This document shows, piece after piece, positions 35,898 to 44,672 of a stretch of 64,000 nucleotides of DNA. The position numbers were made by a program, and so were the translations under genes. Each line of letters starts with the position of its first letter. Positions within the stretch are counted from its first letter, which is position 1. This stretch comes from Chitinophaga sp. GTDB taxonomy: Bacteria > Bacteroidota > Bacteroidia > Chitinophagales > Chitinophagaceae. The notes under the pieces were generated by a model. It was not told where the DNA came from, ran no database searches, and saw only the letters and a list, made by a program, of their open reading frames with translations. The stretch covers positions 124,001-188,000 of the forward strand of contig NZ_JAGHZS010000009.1 in assembly GCF_017745275.1 (NCBI RefSeq), read 5' to 3'.

Positions 35898-36611
35898 TTA
35901 TTTCTTTAATAATTTATTGTTGACGATTTTTTCCAGCACCTCTTCCTTCTGGTATTTACTGATAGGTACTTCATAGGTGCCCATGTGCAGAATATTACCT
36001 TCGATGGCACTGATATGTTGCATGTTGACCAGGTAGGATTTATGCGGCTGGAAGAATTGTCGCGATGGCAGCTTTTCCTGTACCGACTTCAGCGTGGCAT
36101 GCGTCACTATTTTTTTATCTGCTGTATAAAAAGCCACATAATTCCCCAGTGCTTCTGCGAACAGGATATCGTTGAACAACAGTTTCTCGAGTTTGGTATC
36201 TGACTTAATAAAAATATATGATTGATCTCCGGGCTGCTGTACGCTAAAATAATCATATGCTTTATTAGCCGCTTTCAGAAACCGCTCAAACGAAACAGGT
36301 TTTACCAGGTAATCCAGTACATCCAGCTCAAACCCTTGTATGGCATATTGTTCATAGGCTGTCGTAAAAATTACTTTAGGCGGATGAGGAAGGCTTTTCA
36401 GGAATTCGATCCCTGTCATATAAGGCATTTCAATATCCAAAAACAGGAGATCTATTGCCGGTTGTTGTTTCAATACCCCATTCAGCTCAATGGCATTTTC
36501 GCAGGTAGTGACAACCTCCAGGAAGCCTGTTTTGGCGGCATAGCCCTGTAACCCTTTAGCAGCAATGGGTTCATCGTCTGTAATGATACATTTTATATGA
36601 AAGCGCTCCAT
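35898..36611 (-). CDS. LytTR-family response regulator (second pair)
   Basis: 237 residues. Receiver domain with DDE pocket (about 12-14), phospho-acceptor D59 in LLFLDIEMP and DYLVKPVSFERF near 105-116. LytTR DNA-binding domain from about 140 (IFIKSDTKLEKLLFNDILFAEALGNYVAFYT; FFQPHKSYLVNMQHISAIEG). It overlaps the kinase gene by a single base, consistent with coupled translation. Confidence 0.94.
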   Translation of the reverse strand: MERFHIKCIITDDEPIAAKGLQGYAAKTGFLEVVTTCENAIELNGVLKQQPAIDLLFLDIEMPYMTGIEFLKSLPHPPKVIFTTAYEQYAIQGFELDVLDYLVKPVSFERFLKAANKAYDYFSVQQPGDQSYIFIKSDTKLEKLLFNDILFAEALGNYVAFYTADKKIVTHATLKSVQEKLPSRQFFQPHKSYLVNMQHISAIEGNILHMGTYEVPISKYQKEEVLEKIVNNKLLKK

Positions 36612-37642
36612 CAGTTCAATATTAATTTTAATTCGGCTAAAAAAGTATCACGGGTAGTTTGTATGGTCAGGGTATGTGCGCCGGGATAAAGTAATTCTAA
36701 TCTTCTTTTCAGGTTATCCAGGCCAATGCCTCCTTTGCGGGCAATACCGGCGTGCTCCGGCAATGCATTTTCAACTACAAAACATATTTCAGTGGCTTGT
36801 TTGGTCATCTGCATACGGAGATGAAAATTGCCTCCTACATATTTAAACGCATTTTCCACCAGCGGCAAAAAGAGCAAAGGATACACCTGTTCATTTCCCA
36901 GCTGCTCATCGAAATGTACGCTCAACTGCAGCTTTGTGGAAGATCGTATTCGTTGTAAGTCGATGAAGTTTTGCAGATATTGTATCTCCTGGCGGATGCT
37001 CACCGTTTGCTGCTGATCGTACAACTGGTACCGCAGCAGTTCTGAAAAGCGCTCCACGGTTTTCTTGGCGGCCGCTACATCTTCATCCATCTGAAAATAA
37101 ATAGTATTCAGGGCATTAAACAGGAAATGCGGATGATATTGGGCCCTTAAAAATTTCAGTTCCGTTTGCAGTTGATCATTGGCTATTTTCTCCAACTGCA
37201 ACTGGTTTTGTACATATGCCTGCAGGAAAATATTACTCCGCCGCACACCGTAATAAATCAACGAATACAGCAAGGGGATCACGTTGATATCCACTACATC
37301 TTCCCATTGCAGCCCGTTGTCTGTTAAGGCGGCCATGGGAAGTAACGTTGCATTTTGTACCACCAGGTTCAGGAGGCAAACATATCCCAGCTCATTCACT
37401 ATGCTGCGATAGGACAACCCGGCGGTTCTGTTCTCATCAAAGAAGCGAAACAGCCGGTTGAGCATCCATATAAAGATGTAGCCCATCACAATGCTGCATA
37501 GCACTTCAATGGTATTGAGCAACAAAGGCCGGTGCCAGAAGCGCGTCCCTGAGCTGCTGTCTGCCAGCAGACGGATGGTATAATATACCAGCAGTCCATA
37601 CAGCGCGGGGAACAGGTACTTCCAGAATGTTCGCTTCATCAT
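36611..37642 (-). CDS. LytS/YehU-type sensor histidine kinase (second pair)
   Basis: 343 residues. Four N-terminal hydrophobic segments (about 10-26, 42-64, 85-105, 118-133) are followed by the kinase core: RAQYHPHFLFNALNTIYFQM with phospho-acceptor H172, LVENAFKYVGGNFHL N box and GGIGLDNLKRRLELLYPG. The cognate regulator is the overlapping LytTR gene. It lies 19 bases from the acyltransferase gene that precedes it, so all three may be one operon. Confidence 0.93.
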   Translation of the reverse strand: MMKRTFWKYLFPALYGLLVYYTIRLLADSSSGTRFWHRPLLLNTIEVLCSIVMGYIFIWMLNRLFRFFDENRTAGLSYRSIVNELGYVCLLNLVVQNATLLPMAALTDNGLQWEDVVDINVIPLLYSLIYYGVRRSNIFLQAYVQNQLQLEKIANDQLQTELKFLRAQYHPHFLFNALNTIYFQMDEDVAAAKKTVERFSELLRYQLYDQQQTVSIRQEIQYLQNFIDLQRIRSSTKLQLSVHFDEQLGNEQVYPLLFLPLVENAFKYVGGNFHLRMQMTKQATEICFVVENALPEHAGIARKGGIGLDNLKRRLELLYPGAHTLTIQTTRDTFLAELKLILN

Positions 37643-37661
37643 GATTGAAAGTTACAACTAA

Positions 37662-38882
37662 TTATACGGTTATGGCTTCAGCAGGTAATGACAGGGGAAT
37701 GGCTTCTTCGCGGGCCTTCTTTTCCCGCGGCTGCCGGGGCTTCATGCCAAACAGGAACCGCATCACGCCGAAGGGCCGGATAAACAGGTGGAAAATCAGC
37801 ATACTCAGTGCGAAGGTAACAATCACCGTGAAGGCGTACTTCAACGCCACTTCATCAGGGGTTTGCGTGATGTAAAAGGTGAGTATCACAATAATGGTTT
37901 GATGCAGTATATAAAAAGGATAGGCGGCTTCATTGAGATAGAGTAATGCGGTGCTTTTCCGGTTGAGATACTTCTTACCGTATCCAATAATCGCGAATAC
38001 CCACATCCACGCAGCAATCGCCGATATAGCAAAAAATATATAGGTGGCCGGTGCATGCCTGTAATCATCGAATAGCATCCAGGGTTCCCGCTTATTCCAG
38101 CGTAGATAATTGATCACGATCGTTAACGTAAAGGCAATTGTCAGCGAAAAGCGGCGGTTACGCTCCAGGCTATCCATCCAGCTGGGATTGGCAATACAGA
38201 AAAAGCCGGCAAGTACAAAAAACAGCCAGTAGAGCAGGAAAGCGTAGTCGTTGACCAACATATTGGTTTCAGGGAACTGCAATATCATAAAAGTATATAC
38301 CAGTACGCCGGGGATCATCAGCAAATAAATATATCTACCATGGCCTATCCAGTTGGCCTTCTGAAGCAAGGCCTTTCCTTTTGGGGAGGTAAACCAGGCA
38401 AATACAGGGGCAAATACAATATCGTATATCAGCAGGTAACAGATGAACCAGAGGTGATGCCAGCTGATATTGCCCCGGGGATAAGTACCGGAAGTAAACA
38501 TATGTTTGTAGAAATCCCAGTAATTGCCTGAAAAACCCTGTGTGAGGCGCTCCATATATATCTGCGGTGGTACAATGACCAACATCCCCATCAGCAATGG
38601 TACAAACAAGCGACGGAACCGGAGGCCAATAAAACCGCCGCCTGATCTGCGCTGCAGCATATAATAACTGACGGTACCGGAAATAAAGAAAAGCAGGGGC
38701 ATCCGGAAGCGGTGGGTAAAATCATTGAACTCCAGCAACATATTACTGGTCTCTTTATTCTTGAGATGCCAGCCCCATTCGGCCACATAGGGCATAGCAG
38801 CATGGAAAAATAATACACAAAGGATGGCTAATACCCTTAGCCAATCTAAATAAGCCTGCCTGTCGGGCGATTGTGGTTGCAT
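37662..38882 (-). CDS. Acyltransferase 3 family membrane protein
   Basis: 406 residues from ATG 38882, where MQPQSPDRQAYLDWLRVLAILCVLFFHAAMPY begins the conserved first transmembrane segment with the catalytic-type His. A 48-residue upstream extension shows no family similarity and is rejected. About ten membrane helices and motifs RMPLLFFISGTVSYYML and FYILHQTIIVILTFYI place it with OafA/MdoC-like membrane O-acyltransferases, which acylate surface glycans or periplasmic glucans. The acceptor is unknown. Its start-to-end spacing with the downstream kinase gene (19 bases) suggests co-transcription with the sensor pair. Confidence 0.85.
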   Translation of the reverse strand: MQPQSPDRQAYLDWLRVLAILCVLFFHAAMPYVAEWGWHLKNKETSNMLLEFNDFTHRFRMPLLFFISGTVSYYMLQRRSGGGFIGLRFRRLFVPLLMGMLVIVPPQIYMERLTQGFSGNYWDFYKHMFTSGTYPRGNISWHHLWFICYLLIYDIVFAPVFAWFTSPKGKALLQKANWIGHGRYIYLLMIPGVLVYTFMILQFPETNMLVNDYAFLLYWLFFVLAGFFCIANPSWMDSLERNRRFSLTIAFTLTIVINYLRWNKREPWMLFDDYRHAPATYIFFAISAIAAWMWVFAIIGYGKKYLNRKSTALLYLNEAAYPFYILHQTIIVILTFYITQTPDEVALKYAFTVIVTFALSMLIFHLFIRPFGVMRFLFGMKPRQPREKKAREEAIPLSLPAEAITV

Positions 38883-39114
38883 AAAGGAGATTTTATACAA
38901 ACTTATTAGTGGCAGGCGGGGTGTTAAAAGATATTTGACGTTTGGGCAGATTCCGGTGATGAAAGGACAAAAAAAAATAAAATCAGCCACCACAGGGCTT
39001 CTCCCATAAAAATACCCGTTTTTCAAAAAAATTTTCCGGTAGGATGTCCAATTTGATTTAAGTCAGTCATTATTCCTGTATAAACGCAAACATTCAACAA
39101 TAAATAAACGTATC

Positions 39115-39579
39115 ATGGAACCAAGAATTAATTATTTTCAGAAAGGACAGGGCGCATTCAAAGCATTAAACGGTATAGGTGCTTATCTCTCTAAATCTAT
39201 TATAGAACAGCCGTTATTACACCTGATTTATTTCCGGGTATCTCAAATCAATGGTTGTGCTTTTTGCCTGGACATGCATTCCAAAGACCTGCGGGCGATC
39301 GGGGAAACAGAACAGCGTCTTTATATGTTAAGTGGCTGGAGAGACTCTCCTGTTTATACTGCCCGTGAGCGCGCTGCTTTTACCTGGGTAGAAGCCGTTA
39401 CCAGCGCACATGTTCCGGAAGCAGTATATACTGCCAGCAGGGAAGTTTTCTCAGAAGAAGAACTGGTAGACCTGACGATGGCAGCGATTGCGATCAACAG
39501 CTACAATCGCCTGAATGCCGCCTTCCTCCCAACAGCAGGCGGTTACCAGCCAGGGATGTTTAATCAACAAGCAAAATAA
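39115..39579 (+). CDS. Carboxymuconolactone decarboxylase/AhpD-like protein
   Basis: 154 residues. CAFCLDMHSK (near 45-54) gives the C-x2-C-x3-H redox motif of AhpD-like members, in the usual alpha-helical context (ISQINGCAFCLDMHSKDLRAIGE, RERAAFTWVEAVT). It is probably a cytoplasmic peroxidase or alkylhydroperoxidase-type enzyme. It heads a three- or four-gene cluster with a YciI/DGPF protein and an ECF sigma factor, a known neighbourhood for this sigma type. Confidence 0.9.
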   Translation: MEPRINYFQKGQGAFKALNGIGAYLSKSIIEQPLLHLIYFRVSQINGCAFCLDMHSKDLRAIGETEQRLYMLSGWRDSPVYTARERAAFTWVEAVTSAHVPEAVYTASREVFSEEELVDLTMAAIAINSYNRLNAAFLPTAGGYQPGMFNQQAK

Positions 39580-39616
39580 ATTCGTACATTCACTCACTTT
39601 TTAAATAAATAATGTC

Positions 39617-39955
39617 ATGAAAGAATTCATGTTAATATTTCGCCAACCGAGCTACGACTATTCACAGGCTACACCAGAAGAAATGCAGGCACTCGCCAAG
39701 AAATGGGGCGACTGGGCAGGTGGTATTGCCGCACAGGGGAAATTATCGGCACCCGGTCGCAGGCTGGATTTTAACGGTAAAGTGCTGAAAGCAGGTGGTG
39801 TTATTACCGACGGTCCTTTCGTTGAAATCCGTGAGCGCCTCGGTAGCTTCCTCATCGTGAAAGCGGATTCACTGGACGAAGCAACCACCCTGGCACATGG
39901 TTGCCCGGCGCTGGATGCCAATGGCAGCGTGGAAATCAGGCCTATTATGGGGTAG
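39617..39955 (+). CDS. YciI/DGPF-domain protein
   Basis: 112 residues. The ITDGPFVEIRERLGSFLIVKADSLDEATTLAHGCPAL stretch contains the DGPF motif that defines the YCII-related group. Such genes are characteristic neighbours of ECF42-type sigma factors; their biochemical role is unknown. It lies 37 bases after the AhpD-like gene and is followed by a terminator-like hairpin before the sigma gene. Confidence 0.9.
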   Translation: MKEFMLIFRQPSYDYSQATPEEMQALAKKWGDWAGGIAAQGKLSAPGRRLDFNGKVLKAGGVITDGPFVEIRERLGSFLIVKADSLDEATTLAHGCPALDANGSVEIRPIMG

Positions 39956-40031
39956 CAGAAAGCATAAAGCAGAAGGCAAAAAGCTATTGTGGAGATTGAT
40001 CTAAGCGAATATTTATCTATCAATATTACTC

Positions 40032-40061
40032 AAAATCCACTCCCTTGCGGGAGTGGGTTTT
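40032..40061 (+). terminator. Hairpin between the DGPF gene and the sigma factor gene
   Basis: A 13-bp stem (40032-40044 with 40049-40061, one G-T pair) with a TTGC loop ends in TTTT. It lies just upstream of the sigma factor ATG and may act as a terminator or attenuator. Confidence 0.7.
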
Positions 40062-40070
40062 GCTATCGAT

Positions 40071-41309
40071 ATGGAAAACCAACAAACTTCTCTAAAGCAT
40101 TTATTTCAGCAGGAATTTTCCAAAATGGTGGCAGTAATCAGCCGTCGCTATGGACTGCAGCATATTGAAATAGCGGAAGATATTGTCAGCGAAACTTTTT
40201 TGCAGGCCACAGAAACCTGGGAACAGAAAGGAATGCCGCCCAATCCTACCGCATGGCTTTACACTGTAGCCAAACAAAAAACGCTGTATCATTTCCGGAG
40301 AAATGAAATTTATGAGAAGAAAGTGATGCCGGCCATCGCCGCCAAAGAAGTAACCACGGTTGAAAATGATGACTTCAGCTTTTCTGCACAGCAAATAAAA
40401 GATAGCCAGCTGCAAATGCTTTTCGCTATCTGTGATCCTTCCATTGCCAGCGAAGCGCAGATAGGACTGGCATTGCGCATCCTTTGCGGTTTCGGCATCG
40501 ATGAAATTGCAGAAGCATTTTTGTCTAACAAAGAAACAATCAATAAAAGATTATTCAGGGCCAAAGAAAAACTGCGCACGGAGAATATCCGGATGGAATT
40601 ACCACCCGAACGCGAAATCGTTAACCGACTCGACAATGTATTGCACATCATTTACCTGCTTTTCAGCGAAGGATACTACTCTCAAACACAGAACCAGATC
40701 TTACAGAAAGATCTTTGCGTAGAGGCGCTGCGACTCGGTTTGATGCTCACCGATTATAACAGTACCAATCTCCCTAAAACCAACGCACTCATTGCCCTGA
40801 TGTGTTTCCATGCCTCCCGGTTTGATGCCCGGCAACAGCAGGATGATACCGTTGTACTATATGAAGAACAAAATGAAGCTTTGTGGGATCAGGCATTGAT
40901 CAACCAGGGGCAACATTTCCTGGCACTTTCTGCACAGGGAGATGAAGTGAGTTCTTATCACCTGGAAGCCCGGATTGCTTACTGGCATTGCATTAAGGAA
41001 GATACCCCTGAAAAATGGGAACATATTCTTCAGTTATATAACGAACTGCTGATGATCAACTATTCGCCCAGTGTAGCGCTCAACAGGACCTTTGCGCTTT
41101 ATAAAGCCAACGGGGCCAAGGTAGCGCTGGTAGAAGCGGAGAAATTAAAACTGGAGAATAACCACTTTTATTTTTTACTCTTAGGGGAGCTGTATAAAGA
41201 TATTGATACCCAAAAAGCGTCGATGAATTGGCAAAAAGCGTATGATTTGGCAAAAACGCCCACAGAAAAACAAGGTATCAGGGAGAAGATGAATAGCCTC
41301 GAAAAATAA
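40071..41309 (+). CDS. ECF sigma factor with C-terminal TPR-like domain (ECF42-type)
   Basis: 412 residues from ATG 40071; the frame is open back to 40053 but those codons lie in the upstream hairpin. Sigma region 2 (about 15-80: FSKMVAVISRRYGLQHIEIAEDIVSETFLQATETW ... AWLYTVAKQKTLYHFRR) and region 4 (about 130-180: LALRILCGFGIDEIAEAFLSNKETINKRLFRAKEKLR) precede a ~230-residue helical C-terminus with TPR-like repeats (YNELLMINYSPSVALNRTFALYKANG). This architecture and a DGPF gene next door define the ECF42 group. No anti-sigma gene is visible, as expected for this type. Confidence 0.9.
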   Translation: MENQQTSLKHLFQQEFSKMVAVISRRYGLQHIEIAEDIVSETFLQATETWEQKGMPPNPTAWLYTVAKQKTLYHFRRNEIYEKKVMPAIAAKEVTTVENDDFSFSAQQIKDSQLQMLFAICDPSIASEAQIGLALRILCGFGIDEIAEAFLSNKETINKRLFRAKEKLRTENIRMELPPEREIVNRLDNVLHIIYLLFSEGYYSQTQNQILQKDLCVEALRLGLMLTDYNSTNLPKTNALIALMCFHASRFDARQQQDDTVVLYEEQNEALWDQALINQGQHFLALSAQGDEVSSYHLEARIAYWHCIKEDTPEKWEHILQLYNELLMINYSPSVALNRTFALYKANGAKVALVEAEKLKLENNHFYFLLLGELYKDIDTQKASMNWQKAYDLAKTPTEKQGIREKMNSLEK

Positions 41310-41319
41310 TTACATACAG

Positions 41320-41718
41320 ATGGAGACCAATATAAAATTTATCGGCAAAGTAGATTCTATACTAACCTCGCTGGAAGAATGTCCGTTGCAGGAGAGCGAA
41401 AATGCACCAGCTGCCATGATCACCATTTTTCCTGAATTTATCACCGGTATCCAACACATTACAGAGGGCACAGATCTGCTTTTATTTACCTGGCTACACA
41501 AGGCCAATCGGACGGTATTGGCGTGCCAGCCGAGGAATAATCCGTCCGCTCCGCTTACGGGCGTATTCGCCACCAGATCGCCTGACCGGCCTAATCCTAT
41601 TGGCATACATGAAGTGAAAGTATTGGCCGTTTCTCCTGATGGTGTGATTGCAGTATCCGGCCTCGAAGCATTGGATCAAACACCTGTGATTGATATTAAA
41701 CCAGTTATCCGAAGGTAG
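41320..41718 (+). CDS. trmO: tRNA (adenine37-N6)-methyltransferase TrmO
   Basis: 132 residues, the short form of the TsaA/TrmO family. It methylates N6 of t6A37 in some tRNA-Thr, making m6t6A, using S-adenosylmethionine. The diagnostic motif RSPDRPNPIGIHEV is at about residues 87-100, preceded by the FPEFITGIQHITEGTDLLLFTWLHKA core. It lies 10 bases after the sigma factor stop, so may be co-transcribed by proximity. Confidence 0.9.
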   Translation: METNIKFIGKVDSILTSLEECPLQESENAPAAMITIFPEFITGIQHITEGTDLLLFTWLHKANRTVLACQPRNNPSAPLTGVFATRSPDRPNPIGIHEVKVLAVSPDGVIAVSGLEALDQTPVIDIKPVIRR

Positions 41719-41728
41719 TATGAAATAT

Positions 41729-41756
41729 CCGGTCGTTGCTGGAAAGCAACAACCGG
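41729..41756. terminator. Hairpin between convergent genes
   Basis: Arms 41729-41740 and 41745-41756 pair over 12 bp with one mismatch around a GGAA loop. There is no T tract, so terminator function is uncertain. Confidence 0.4.
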
Positions 41757-41768
41757 AGTAGCTAAGTC

Positions 41769-42062
41769 TTATAACTCCAATCCATGTACTAATGTCATAG
41801 TACAATTATCGGTACTTCCCCATCGTATCGCCTTTAACGGTTGATACGCAGGATCATTGTAACACTGCAATGCCGCTGCTTCCGACGGAAATTGAATAAT
41901 GGCATTCATTCTTTTCATTCCTCCTTCTACGGGGATGGCTTCCAAGTCGGCAGCCAATACCACGGCGCCATATTGTTTGAGTAAGAGAATAACTGGTGGA
42001 GCATACTGACTATAAGCCTCCATATCTGTAATGTCGTAGCTGTTGACGTAATATACTGGCAT
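41769..42062 (-). CDS. DUF1330-family protein
   Basis: 97 residues with the DUF1330 ferredoxin-like pattern: YYVNSYDITDMEAYSQYAPPVILLLKQYGAVVLAADLEAIPVEGG and MNAIIQFPSEAAALQCYNDPAYQPLKAIRWGSTDNCTMTLVHG. These are small cytoplasmic alpha/beta proteins of unknown function. It lies 10 bases downstream of the DinB-like gene; they form an operon from the promoter at 42500. Confidence 0.88.
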   Translation of the reverse strand: MPVYYVNSYDITDMEAYSQYAPPVILLLKQYGAVVLAADLEAIPVEGGMKRMNAIIQFPSEAAALQCYNDPAYQPLKAIRWGSTDNCTMTLVHGLEL

Positions 42063-42072
42063 AAATTATTTT

Positions 42073-42480
42073 TTAGTAGATGTATTCCGGTGGTGTGATT
42101 CCATTGCTGCGCAGGTATACCGTAGCCTGTCCGCGGTGATGGGTTACGTGATCAATAGTGGCGTAGAAGCCTGCTATCACGGGTTCAGACAAGGTAATAC
42201 CGTCGATACTTTTTTGCAGCGCATCAAAGGCTTGCTCTACATATGCTATGGTGGCCTTTTTACCAGTAGTGGGTGCAGGTGGATTCCAGTCGGCCGATTG
42301 TTGCCGGATATAATTCTCCTCCCACCAGCCAATACCATAGCCAATATGGTGTAATAACTCACCGAATGTCCATACTTCCGGAACAGGTTTAAAGTCAAAT
42401 TTTTCTGCCGGCATTGCTGCGGCTACGCGAAGCGTATAGTCTTTCGCATTGTTCAGGGTGGCTAATAATTGTGCTTTCAT
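42073..42480 (-). CDS. DinB-superfamily protein
   Basis: 135 residues of four-helix-bundle DinB/YfiT type. Three metal-binding His of the family are visible: H51 in FGELLHHIGYG near 45-55 and the IDHVTHHRGQATVYLR segment near 107-122. Members include thiol-dependent metalloenzymes and DNA-damage-induced proteins; the specific role is unknown. A TAATTTTG -7 box at 42500-42507 lies about 20 nt before the ATG. Confidence 0.88.
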   Translation of the reverse strand: MKAQLLATLNNAKDYTLRVAAAMPAEKFDFKPVPEVWTFGELLHHIGYGIGWWEENYIRQQSADWNPPAPTTGKKATIAYVEQAFDALQKSIDGITLSEPVIAGFYATIDHVTHHRGQATVYLRSNGITPPEYIY

Positions 42481-42499
42481 CTGATTTGTTTTGATGAGC

Positions 42500-42507
42500 C
42501 AAAATTA
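42500..42507 (-). promoter_or_regulatory. -7 box TAATTTTG for the DinB/DUF1330 operon
   Basis: Minus strand TAATTTTG is an exact TAnnTTTG match placed 20 nt upstream of the DinB-like start. Confidence 0.5.
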
Positions 42508-42547
42508 ACGTGCCTCCTCTCCTTGTATTTAAGGAATATTGCTGTTT

Positions 42548-43387
42548 TTAGGAACGCATGGCAGAAGGCGATTTTCCGAACTGCTTTTTGTACGCTGCAG
42601 AAAAATGTTCAAGACTATTAAAGCCGGTAGCGAAAGCAATATCGGTCACCGGTAGCCGGGTATCGGAAAGTTGCAGTTGGGCTTCTTTAAGTCGCACCTG
42701 AAGCATATAGTTATACGGAGATGCCGCTGTGACCTGTTTAAACAAGCGGTTGAAATGAAAGGGACTCATATGACCGATAGCTGCCAATTGTGATAAGCTG
42801 ATATCATCCGCATAATGATCATTGATAAACGCCTTTACGCCTTCGATCACCGGCAGGTAGTTGCGTTTTTGTTTATCATTCAGTACGGGCAAGGGCTGAA
42901 GTGGGCTACCGGCACTCAATATCGACAGAAAGAGCGAGGTCATTAATTGCTCCGCATTTAACTGGCTATAACGGGGTTGTTGTAATAGCGTAAAGATACG
43001 CTGATGCAGCAGTTCCATTTCCGGCGTAGCCTTTACGAGAATAGACTGCAGATCGGGGTTATCAAAAAACCAGGAAAACGTTTGGGCATAAGGCATCAGG
43101 CTGGCAACACTTTCAGCTGCAAAAGAAAAAATGGTACATTGATCCGGGATATCATGTACATGCGCAACCTGGTGTTCGTAACCGGGTTTACAAAGCAGGA
43201 ATAAGCCACTGTAAGCATCTAAATCATTTCGGAACACCTTAAAGCGGAAGTTGCCTTTGCGGATGTAAGCCATAGAAAAAGTAGCCTGGTATTCTTTTGC
43301 AGAAACCTTGCATTCCCGGCACTGACATAAAAAATTATGTACGGTGCAGATAGGTGACTGATAGAGGGTTTGGATATCCGCCTGCAT
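42548..43387 (-). CDS. AraC-family transcriptional regulator
   Basis: 279 residues. A Cys-rich N-terminus (NFLCQCRECKVSAKE, near 18-32) is followed by a cupin-like region, then a C-terminal double HTH (about 185-279): ISLSQLAAIGHMSPFHFNRLFKQVTAASPYNYMLQVRLKEAQLQL and LPVTDIAFATGFNSLEHFSAAYKKQFGKSPSAMRS. The three closely spaced Cys (C21, C23, C26 region) could bind a metal or respond to redox state; this is inference. A TAAATTTG -7-like box is at 43422-43429. Confidence 0.88.
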   Translation of the reverse strand: MQADIQTLYQSPICTVHNFLCQCRECKVSAKEYQATFSMAYIRKGNFRFKVFRNDLDAYSGLFLLCKPGYEHQVAHVHDIPDQCTIFSFAAESVASLMPYAQTFSWFFDNPDLQSILVKATPEMELLHQRIFTLLQQPRYSQLNAEQLMTSLFLSILSAGSPLQPLPVLNDKQKRNYLPVIEGVKAFINDHYADDISLSQLAAIGHMSPFHFNRLFKQVTAASPYNYMLQVRLKEAQLQLSDTRLPVTDIAFATGFNSLEHFSAAYKKQFGKSPSAMRS

Positions 43388-43488
43388 AATGTAAAGGTAG
43401 TATTTGTAGTTAAATAAAGACCAAATTTAGCAGGGGGTGATGACAACCTTATGTCAGGAGGGATACTTCATTAACTGATTTTTTTCTG

Positions 43489-44670
43489 CTACATCGCCGG
43501 TAACTTACTCATGTCTATCTTCTCTTTTCCAAAACCTAACGTTACCCCGAACATGGCCAGTATACGTGATTTATCAAGCCCAAAGTCGTTGCCAAATGCG
43601 CCGTTGATGTACAGGTCTTTCGCCACACGGTAATTCACAAAGCCTACTACGCGCTGGGATTTCAGGTGATCGCCTACCGTATAATTACGGTAAATAGCTT
43701 CCATGCCGAGACTTATGGGATCGAATTCGAAAGATAAACGGCCACCTACATCCACACTGTTTGCGGACGTAATGCTGCCATTGGCCAGGGCATAGGCATC
43801 ATACATATACCGGGTATAGGCAGCGATGCTGAAATAATTGGTATTGACAGCCCCTGCACGATGACTGTTCAGCGGTGTATTGAGCGCCACGGTACTCCAG
43901 ATACCCGCCCTGCCGGCTTTCCAGGTAGTATCGCCAATGCCATAGGTAGCATAGGCTCCGGCTACTTCCCATTGAAAAAGTGGCTTTTCAGTAAGTTGAT
44001 TTTTTACCCGGCTCATTAGCCCGGATAAAGTTTCATTTTTCCGGGCGGTGTATTCTCTGAAGATGCGGGCAATAGTGGCGGTATCTTCCTGTTGTACGGC
44101 GCGGTTATAAGCCGGGTCTGCGTTAACGGCGTTCAGGATATCGGCTTGCTGTTGCTGCGTGAGGGTATCAACCGTTTCCTGGAGGCGGGCAGCGTAGCCA
44201 CGGCGGTAAGCACGGAGCACGGTACTACGGAAACCTATCGAGAACACTTTCTGTGATGTGCTGATAGTATCCGGAATCATATCTTTTTTGATGAAAGCCA
44301 CTGACACAGACGAAAACTTGAGCGCAGAAAACGGCTGCGTTTTCCATACTTCTTTTGTGGTACCTGTTTGCTGACGGGTGATCCCGATAAAGCGGAAAAC
44401 ATCCCGGTTCTTTGGGAGTGCCCACCAGTAGGGCGTAAACTGCGCAGCATAATTCTGTGGCCAGCCATCGCCATTGAAATTTTGCAGTACACTTATTCCA
44501 AAAGCTTTAGGGGTAGCGGGTGATTCTATCAACGTTGGAGAGATATCCACCAGCTTGAAGGCGCTGGAGGCAGGCACACTTAATTTTTCGGCGGGTACTT
44601 CCTGTGCCAGTAAGTGCTGGCTGATCAGCAATAGTAACAGGAGGGACAACAAACGGGTCAATGATTGCAT
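43489..44670 (-). CDS. Predicted outer-membrane beta-barrel protein
   Basis: 393 residues with a clear signal peptide (LLLLLLISQHLLAQE). The mature part has an ISPTLIESPATPKAFGISVLQNF start and many alternating beta strands (AGAVNTNYFSIAAYTRYMYDAY, VDVGGRLSFEFDPISLGMEAIYRNYTVGD, RVVGFVNYRVAKDLYINGAFGNDFG), consistent with a barrel. I do not recognise a named family. It follows the small gene upstream by two bases, so the two are co-transcribed and probably functionally linked. Confidence 0.65.
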   Translation of the reverse strand: MQSLTRLLSLLLLLLISQHLLAQEVPAEKLSVPASSAFKLVDISPTLIESPATPKAFGISVLQNFNGDGWPQNYAAQFTPYWWALPKNRDVFRFIGITRQQTGTTKEVWKTQPFSALKFSSVSVAFIKKDMIPDTISTSQKVFSIGFRSTVLRAYRRGYAARLQETVDTLTQQQQADILNAVNADPAYNRAVQQEDTATIARIFREYTARKNETLSGLMSRVKNQLTEKPLFQWEVAGAYATYGIGDTTWKAGRAGIWSTVALNTPLNSHRAGAVNTNYFSIAAYTRYMYDAYALANGSITSANSVDVGGRLSFEFDPISLGMEAIYRNYTVGDHLKSQRVVGFVNYRVAKDLYINGAFGNDFGLDKSRILAMFGVTLGFGKEKIDMSKLPAM

Positions 44671-44672
44671 GG

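Noticed and set aside
38930..39060. A-rich tracts upstream of the AhpD-like gene as a possible CRISPR leader or origin
   Set aside because: No repeats or spacers and no DnaA-box cluster were found.
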